Below are positions 58,119 through 64,000 of a stretch of 64,000 nt of DNA, piece after piece. The translations under genes and the position numbers were made by a program. Where the stretch lies: assembly GCF_905475395.1 (NCBI RefSeq), contig NC_058339.1, positions 87,802,520 to 87,866,519 on the forward strand, given 5' to 3'. The notes beneath the pieces were generated by a model. It was not told the origin of the DNA. It ran no database searches and worked only from the letters and a program-made list of their open reading frames with translations. The DNA comes from Chrysoperla carnea (lineage: Eukaryota; Arthropoda; Insecta; Neuroptera; Chrysopidae). The first letter of the stretch is position 1. Each line of letters starts with the position of its first letter.

Positions 58119-58296
58119 TTTTCGACAAATTGTTGTAGGGATATTTTAAAACAAGGGTTTTTATATCATTTTTGCGATAATAATAAGACCTTACCTTTCT
58201 GATAGAAAACTATTGTTTTAAATCTGAAAATCGATAAAAAAATTTTATATTGATGTTTAGAAGTTTCAATACCATTCAAAAGGGTATTAAGCGGGG

Positions 58297-58740
58297 GAGC
58301 CCGTGACAGTAAAACTCCACTTACATGGATTTCGAAATTTCGCATGTGAATCAATACTATTTAACGGTAGGTACAATATCGACTAAGTGTTCCAGGGTTT
58401 CACCTGGCAGAAATATTTTTAATAATTACAAGTATTTTGCACTTTCATGGAAATAAATTTGTAAGAGACCATTTTATTTCAAATTTAATCTAATTTCAGG
58501 AAAATTTGGTGTGATAGCTCTTATCGTGGCAGAAAGGACTTTTAATGTATAAATAGCCAATAAAATTTTACCCTTATCGCGGACTTACTTTCTTTTTTTT
58601 TTTTAATTCGTTCGTATTGAGTTCTACTTTCGAAATATCTCGGTGTGACAGCTCAAAACTTTTCGTTAAATAGTATTGATTCATATGCGAAATTTCGAAA
58701 TCCTTATAATGGCAGTTTTACTTACACGAGCTCAAGGGCT
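58297..58740. mobile_element. MITE-like element with about 70-bp inverted ends upstream of the secreted-protein gene
   Basis: GATTTCGAAATTTCGCATGT then GAATCAATACTATTTAACG at the left (about 58329-58368) returns inverted at the right as CGTTAAATAGTATTGATTCA then TATGCGAAATTTCGAAATC. The outermost bases GAGCCCGTG / GAGCTCAAGGGCT pair less well. It lies about 180 bases 5' of the ATG at 58118, in the promoter region. Confidence 0.7.
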
Positions 58741-59127
58741 ACAAGCACCAATTAAATTTTCGAATTGATTATGATTTATTATTATTGTTATTATTAATTA
58801 ATTTTTTTTAGCTCGAACTATAAGTCGTTAAAAAATTAATCGAAAAGTACAATAATTTGCTTAATCAGAAAGCTATCGGTTTGCTCATTAAAGGGCCAAT
58901 ACATCTAAGATGCATTACTTTGTTTTATCAGAGTCGTTAAGTTTCTTAGAATTTTTATGTTTTGTTTTTTAAATTGTTATCAGAAATTGTTTGCTAATAG
59001 TTTTTTTAGTATGTATGTCTGTAGAAGATAGAAATCAAAGGAATTTTTTTGAAAAATTACCAGAGGATTCCTTTGGATATGACTTTTACGAGGGCGTACC
59101 AATTAATTCCTACTTAAATAAATTGTT

Positions 59128-59420
59128 GTACAGTAGAACGCCGATTAACCGAATTAGCCAATTATCCGAATCAGCGCCATATAAAAAATTAAAACCAAGT
59201 ATGTATGTAATTTTTGTTTTGTTTTGTTGTAACAAGTTGGAGTCCAGATATATTTAAATTGTTATGGTTGAAGGCAAGACACTACATGTTTTGCGACGTT
59301 GGAACGTTTGTTATTTTCAACTTAATAAAGTTTATTCTATGTAAGGCAGTTCGTTTTTCTTTATTACCAGTTTATGTCCGATTATCCGAATTTTCGATTA
59401 TCCGAATCGACCCCGGTATT
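59128..59420. mobile_element. Pogo/Tigger-like MITE fragment
   Basis: The left end CAGTAGAACGCCGATTAACC with AATTATCCGAATCAGCG and the right end CGATTATCCGAATTTTCG with ATTATCCGAATCGACCCC resemble the CAGTAGAACC...GATTATCCGAA ends of pogo-superfamily elements. Open frames at 58991-59257 and 59214-59432 read through it and are not genes. Confidence 0.5.
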
Positions 59421-59653
59421 TATAATTATTGATAATTCATTTTATAATACGATAGTTATCTGATGTCGAATTTGCCATATTACTTACGGATATTTAAAAA
59501 TGTAAAATTGTACTTGATACCATGAATAAATTTGAAAGTGAAATTAAAATTGATTAAACACGAAGAAGTTAAGCATTCAAAGATTGTTGCCCATCTCCTT
59601 TTAGAAAAACAAAGTTTTACATGTATTTTATATGTATTTCTATGGTGATATCG

Positions 59654-59712
59654 AACAATGACGTCACTATAGTGGATATCTTCCTCTTACTCACTATAGT
59701 GACGTCATTGTT
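59654..59712. repeat. Perfect 21-bp hairpin carrying TGACGTCA in each arm
   Basis: AACAATGACGTCACTATAGT(G) and its exact inverse CACTATAGTGACGTCATTGT(T) are separated by 17 bases. Each arm includes the palindromic CRE/ATF core TGACGTCA. It may be a decayed MITE end, a hairpin precursor or a paired factor site. Confidence 0.75.
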
Positions 59713-59719
59713 TAGAGAT

Positions 59720-60604
59720 ATACGGCTGTGGTAAAACCTGCTTGTCAATGACGCTTGGTACATGTGTTGAAAGTAAACTAGTCAAAAAAAAATTCTTCTG
59801 AGCAGCCTCGGGGTTTCCTATCTTTGGGAGCTGACTTCCCCTTTCTCTTCAATGCTTAAACAGTCTCCTGATCTTCGAAGCCCTGATGCACTGCACCATA
59901 GCAAAAGCCTTATGACAGCCAAGCCACTGGAGCAAAATCATAAATATAAATAGGAGAAATAAATAAAACTAGAAACAACTGATAAGTTTATAAAGTCCTT
60001 TATTTCATTAATTTGTAATTAATTTTTTATATAAAAAATATTTGTAATTAATTTGGGAAAAATACTACAAATTTACGGAGTAATCTGATAATTTAATTTG
60101 AGTAATGATAATAAAAATAACTCCGAGTAATTTATAATTGGATAATGAAAATATAGTTACTTTTTAATTGATTCATCCAGCAAAAATCATTAATTACTCC
60201 ATTTATTCGTATCTTGAAGAATACAAATTGCAAATAACTTTATTAATTTATAGTTGGAATAATGAAATTACCAATTAACAAATTGATATTTTTAATTCCT
60301 GTATTAATATATTTTTAGTAATTGAGTAATTGTAATTTTTTGGTCGTTGTCTGATTCCAAGGCACTTTTCAAATCGATTTAACACTTTGTATTATTTTTA
60401 AATTTGCAACCTAAAGTTAGCCATATTTATTAAATTACGCATGCGTATCAATTATCAATATTGAGTTTTTAAGACACAGCAAGTCTATGTGAGACTATTA
60501 ACTTTTTGTAAATAATTAATTATATTTTCTTCATTACAAATTAAGAATTAAAATTAATTTTTTAATTTAAGAAATGAAGATGAAAATCAATTTATTAATT
60601 GGTT
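59720..60604. other. Intergenic stretch downstream of the zinc-finger gene
   Basis: About 59790-59945 is unusually rich in G+C for the locus, with no open frame or family I recognise. From 59950 the sequence is AT-rich and includes repeated AATTACTC-like motifs (TAATTACTCCATTTATTCG, AGTAATTTATAATTGG). No gene is seen. Confidence 0.4.
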
Positions 60605-63112
60605 TTATTCATTATGCATGTCTAACAAACGTGCTGTTGAAAAAACGTGTGTTAAAATCGATTGAGCTCGTGTGACCTCAGTTTTAATGTGACCCCGTTT
60701 ATGTTTACTTAAATTACTTTTATCTGAAAATGATTTACTACAAATGTCACATGAAAATGGTTTTATACCGCTGTGAATCAATTTATGTTTATTTAAATTA
60801 CTTTTCTTATTAAATGTTCTGCTACAAGTCTCACATGAAAATGGTTTTTCACCAGTATGGAGACGTTTGTGTGAATTTAAACTATTTTGTCTATTGAACG
60901 TTTGATTACAGATATCACAAGAAAATGGTTTTTCGCCAGTGTGACTCCGTTTATGTTCAACTAATTGCCTACTAAGACAAAATGTTTTATTACAAGTATC
61001 ACAGGAAAATGGTTTATTTACACTGTGAATCAGTTTATGTTTAGTTAAAGTGCTCCCGTGGGTAAATGATTTACTACAAACATCACATAAAAATGGTTTT
61101 TCTCCGCTATGAGTCCTTTTATGTTCAACTAAATGACTTTGATGGTTAAAAGATTTACAACAAATATCACATAAATACGGTTTTTCTCCAGTATGGATCC
61201 GTTTATGTTGAACCAAACTACTTTTACAATTAAATGTTTTATTACACATATCACATAAAAATGGTCTCTCCCCCGTGTGCGATCTTTTATGTTTAACTAA
61301 ACTACTCCCGTGGGTAAATGATTTGCTACAAATATCACATAAATATGGTTTCTCCCCCGTATGAGTCCTGCTATGTTCATTTAAATGACTTCGGCTCGTA
61401 AATGCTTTACTACAAATATCACATAAAAATGATTTTTCTTCCGTACAAGTCCGTTTATGTTTGATTGAACCTTTTCTTTTTAATTTTGGAGATACAAATG
61501 GTTTATCGGTAATTTGAATTTGTGGTTCTAAAACACTCGGATCTAATATTTCATCTTTAATTGATAATATTTCTGTATTTAATTTGTTCCCATTTTCATG
61601 ATTTGGTTCAGGTTCCCAACTAATATCACTTTTGTTATCTGGTATCTCTTCCATGCTATCGCTGTTGCTTTCTTCCAATATTTCATCTTTAATTTGTGCT
61701 TCTTGAAGTTTAACACAATCTTCGTCTTTAATGATGACTTCTGGTACACTTTCTTCTATTTTAGCAATCGCTTCTGTATTTAATTGTTTTTCAACTTTAA
61801 TATTCCCGTAAATAACTGGCAAGGAATCCTCTTTCTCTTGTTCACTTGATTTATTATGTGAAAATGTTTTTCCTCCGGTGTGAAGCGATTTATGTTTAAT
61901 TAAACTACTTTTTCTATTAAATGTTTTATCACACATATCACATGAAAATGGTTTTTCTCCGGTGTGAGTCCTTTTATGATCCACTAAATGGCCTAATTGA
62001 TTGAATGTTTTACTACAAACATCACATAAAAACGGCTTTCCTCCACTATGTATCCGTTTATGTTCATCTAAACTACTTTGTCTGGTAAATGATTTGTTAC
62101 AAATGTCACACGAAAATGGTTTAACTCCAGTATGAACTTCTTCATGTCTAATTAAACTACTATGCCTATTAAATTTTTTCTTACAAATGTCACACGAAAA
62201 TAATTTTTCTTTAGTATGAGTCTTTTTATGCCCAACTAAATGGCTTTTATTAGTAAAGGATTTACTACAAATATCACATAAATATGGTTTCTCACCAGTA
62301 TGTATCCGTTTATGTTCAAGTAAACTCCAATGCCTAGTAAATGTTTTTTGACATTCATTACATGAAAATGGTTTTTCACCAGTATGTGACATTTTATGTT
62401 TAACTAAAATACTTTTACGATGAAAAGTTGCATTACACAATTCACATAAAAATGGTTTTTCTCCCGTATGAGTCCGTTTATGTTCAATTAAATGAGTACT
62501 AGTAACAAATTTTTTATTACATATGTCACAAGAAAATAATTTTTCTCCAGTGTGATTTCGCTTGTGTTGAACTAAACTCCAATGTCTGTTAAATGTTTTA
62601 TTACAAATGTCACATGAAAATGGTTTACTCCCAGAATGTATCATTTTGTGTTTAATCAAACTGTTTTTTCTGTTGAATGTTTTGTCACACTTATCACATG
62701 AAAATGAATTTTCTTCAGTATGTGTACATTTATGTTTCACTAAATTACTTTTCTTATTAAATGTTTTGTTACACACATCACAAAAATATGGCTTTTCTCC
62801 AGGGTGAAGTCGTTTATGTTGAATTAAGCCCCAATGCCTGGAAAATGTTTTGTCACAAACATTACATGGGAATGTTTGTTGATCTTCAGTGTCACCACTT
62901 AATTCACTTTCAAGTTTAACATTTTCGTTGTTAATTGTATCATTTTCATTATTTTCTTCATCTTTTAAATCGCTGCTGTTTTCTAGTATTTCTTCCATTT
63001 TAACACTGCTGCTGTCTTCTTGAATTTCATTTTTAATTCGCTCATTTTGCATTGTATCGGCTTCTACAATTTCATTTTTAATTTCGACTTCATCAATTAA
63101 ATTATTTGCCAT
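60605..63112 (-). CDS. C2H2 zinc-finger protein, 21 fingers in two arrays (835 residues)
   Basis: A nuclear DNA-binding protein of the poly-C2H2 type. Start ATG at 63112; no introns visible. Residues 1-80 are acidic with repeated I/V-K-x-E motifs (IKNE, VKME, VKLE) that fit SUMO-acceptor sites. Residues about 81-412 hold 12 fingers of the C-x2-C-x12-H-x3-H type joined by TGEKP-like linkers. Residues about 413-562 are an acidic spacer with IKVE, IKDE and VKLQE motifs. Residues about 563-812 hold nine more fingers. A degenerate half-finger (GSIKHKRTCTEEKS) precedes the second array and a broken KTFSHNK ends the first. The spacer motif IKDEILEESNSDSMEEIP echoes N-terminal IKNEIQEDSSSVKMEEIL, so the protein looks like two fused copies of one acidic-plus-fingers unit. 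No KRAB, ZAD or BTB domain is present in the visible part. Confidence 0.95.
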   Translation of the reverse strand: MANNLIDEVEIKNEIVEADTMQNERIKNEIQEDSSSVKMEEILENSSDLKDEENNENDTINNENVKLESELSGDTEDQQTFPCNVCDKTFSRHWGLIQHKRLHPGEKPYFCDVCNKTFNKKSNLVKHKCTHTEENSFSCDKCDKTFNRKNSLIKHKMIHSGSKPFSCDICNKTFNRHWSLVQHKRNHTGEKLFSCDICNKKFVTSTHLIEHKRTHTGEKPFLCELCNATFHRKSILVKHKMSHTGEKPFSCNECQKTFTRHWSLLEHKRIHTGEKPYLCDICSKSFTNKSHLVGHKKTHTKEKLFSCDICKKKFNRHSSLIRHEEVHTGVKPFSCDICNKSFTRQSSLDEHKRIHSGGKPFLCDVCSKTFNQLGHLVDHKRTHTGEKPFSCDMCDKTFNRKSSLIKHKSLHTGGKTFSHNKSSEQEKEDSLPVIYGNIKVEKQLNTEAIAKIEESVPEVIIKDEDCVKLQEAQIKDEILEESNSDSMEEIPDNKSDISWEPEPNHENGNKLNTEILSIKDEILDPSVLEPQIQITDKPFVSPKLKRKGSIKHKRTCTEEKSFLCDICSKAFTSRSHLNEHSRTHTGEKPYLCDICSKSFTHGSSLVKHKRSHTGERPFLCDMCNKTFNCKSSLVQHKRIHTGEKPYLCDICCKSFNHQSHLVEHKRTHSGEKPFLCDVCSKSFTHGSTLTKHKLIHSVNKPFSCDTCNKTFCLSRQLVEHKRSHTGEKPFSCDICNQTFNRQNSLNSHKRLHTGEKPFSCETCSRTFNKKSNLNKHKLIHSGIKPFSCDICSKSFSDKSNLSKHKRGHIKTEVTRAQSILTHVFSTARLLDMHNE

Positions 63113-63233
63113 TTTTTTAATATTTGTTATATATTAAAATGCGAAAAACAATTCTGGTTTTACTATTTTTTGACAACATGAATAACCTTTCACAGTTTCA
63201 CACACGTCTGTATACACATAGTGCTCATGTACC

Positions 63234-63417
63234 CAAAGAATATAGGATAGAGAAGGGTCGCCCAAAAGAGATAATGTAAAATCGTAGTATAATGGTAGTA
63301 TACGAGTTTCCCCCAGCGCCTCTATCTAGTAAAGCTTTTTAACTTAATAGTTAATCGACACAGACTTCAGATATGTCACAATTATATTTCTGGCCTCCTC
63401 TATCCTATACTCTTTGA
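63234..63417. repeat. Short element with inverted ends in the zinc-finger gene's upstream region
   Basis: CAAAGAATATAGGATAGAG at the left pairs with CTCTATCCTATACTCTTTG at the right, enclosing about 185 bases. It lies about 120 bases 5' of the ATG at 63112 and may be a small MITE now within the promoter. Confidence 0.6.
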
Positions 63418-63604
63418 TAGTATCGAAACGTAAACCTGATTCTTATCCACCAATCACATTATTGTGGATCAAACGCCATTATTTTACTTTCAACCAATTA
63501 GCATTTACAGTGTCTAATTCAAATTTCGAAAATTAACTTCTCATATCACTCTTTGGAATTTGGAATATAGGAAATTAAGTTCTCATATCACTTCCAAGGG
63601 CCTC

Positions 63605-64000
63605 CGTTCGCAAAGTTGTTGCGGCTATCACAGGACACTGGCTGGGCGGAAGGCAAGCAAAACGCTTAGGCCTGGCAGTGTATCACGACTACTGCAGGAG
63701 CTGTCACAGTGGTGACGAGGAGGAGACAATGTCTCATCTTCTCTGTACTGCCCAGCTCTTGTCATGAGGAGATAGACTTACTTGAGCCAGCCTCTTTTTG
63801 ACGACCTCTCCGACCTAAAGTCAGTCGACGTCAAAGCCCTCCTGCTGTTCTTGAACACCTCCAAATGGTTCAGGGAGTAGTGGCCGGGGAAGGGCCAACC
63901 CATTTACGATATCACAACGGACCCTGTGGTCTAAGTGTGTCCCACCCCAAGACAGCCACTCTAACCTAACCTAACCTACCTCATAGCTTTCGACTGGGTG
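63605..64000 (+). pseudogene. 5'-truncated non-LTR retrotransposon (R1/LOA/Jockey-like), RNase H end and 3' UTR
   Basis: One frame reads VRKVVAAITGHWLGG then a CRSCHSGDEEETMSHLLC segment, the typical RNase H end and zinc-knuckle-like tail of insect non-LTR polyproteins. It hits a stop at about 63767. After a frame change the known last segment follows (FDDLSDLKSVDVKALLLFLN ... SKWFRE, stop). At least one deletion or frameshift breaks the gene, and the rest of the ORF is missing on the 5' side. A 3' UTR follows (GGGGAAGGGCCAACCCATTT) and ends in three to four CCTAA units at about 63961-63980. The window ends just after. Confidence 0.8.

Noticed and set aside
58991-59432. Open frames of 88 and 72 codons
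   Set aside because: They read through pogo-like element ends (GATTATCCGAA motifs) and have no other support.
63955-63980. Telomere
   Set aside because: Only three to four CCTAA units follow a retrotransposon 3' end and other sequence follows; too short for a telomeric tract.
1-64000. CRISPR array, operon or phage-type defence system
   Set aside because: Spliceosomal introns, polyA signals and metazoan gene families show nuclear insect-type DNA; no regular short repeats with unique spacers were seen.

Overview
The window is AT-rich, intron-containing eukaryotic DNA, very probably from an insect. Genes have GT-AG introns and AATAAA signals. The gene set includes multiple inositol polyphosphate phosphatases, complex I subunit NDUFB1 (MNLL), a C2H2 zinc-finger array, a NEK2-like protein and a family-A DNA polymerase. 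Between them lies a dense load of insect-style MITEs, tRNA-derived SINEs and non-LTR retrotransposon remains. I could not fix the insect order from sequence alone.

Layout. (1) 1-2222, + strand: the last four exons of a POLQ/POLN-type DNA polymerase, with a MITE in one intron. (2) 5325-38772, - strand: an unrecognised 573-residue protein with a putative N-myristoyl/palmitoyl start, in three exons. Its first intron would be about 27 kb. (3) Nested in that intron on the + strand: two tandem MINPP1-like secreted histidine acid phosphatases (13217-17491 and 21502-25068). (4) 25.1-38.6 kb and 38.8-50.4 kb: no convincing gene, mostly foldback/MITE elements, SINEs and dispersed repeats. (5) 50588-50976, + strand: a compact two-cistron unit, a 64-residue membrane microprotein followed 14 nt later by NDUFB1. 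(6) 52986-54371, - strand: an intronless NEK2-like pseudokinase. (7) 56338-58118, - strand: a two-exon secreted protein of unknown function. (8) 60605-63112, - strand: a 21-finger C2H2 protein with signs of internal duplication. (9) 63605-64000: the 3' end of a broken non-LTR retrotransposon followed by a few CCTAA units.

The genes do not form one pathway. The most notable points are the nested MINPP pair with altered proton-donor motif and different intron patterns, the dicistronic mitochondrial unit, the pseudokinase that has lost its activation loop, the duplicated zinc-finger module, and about a dozen long palindromic elements, two of which carry other elements nested inside. All exon joins were worked out by eye from splice sites, reading phase and family similarity. 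No alignment or database search was run.
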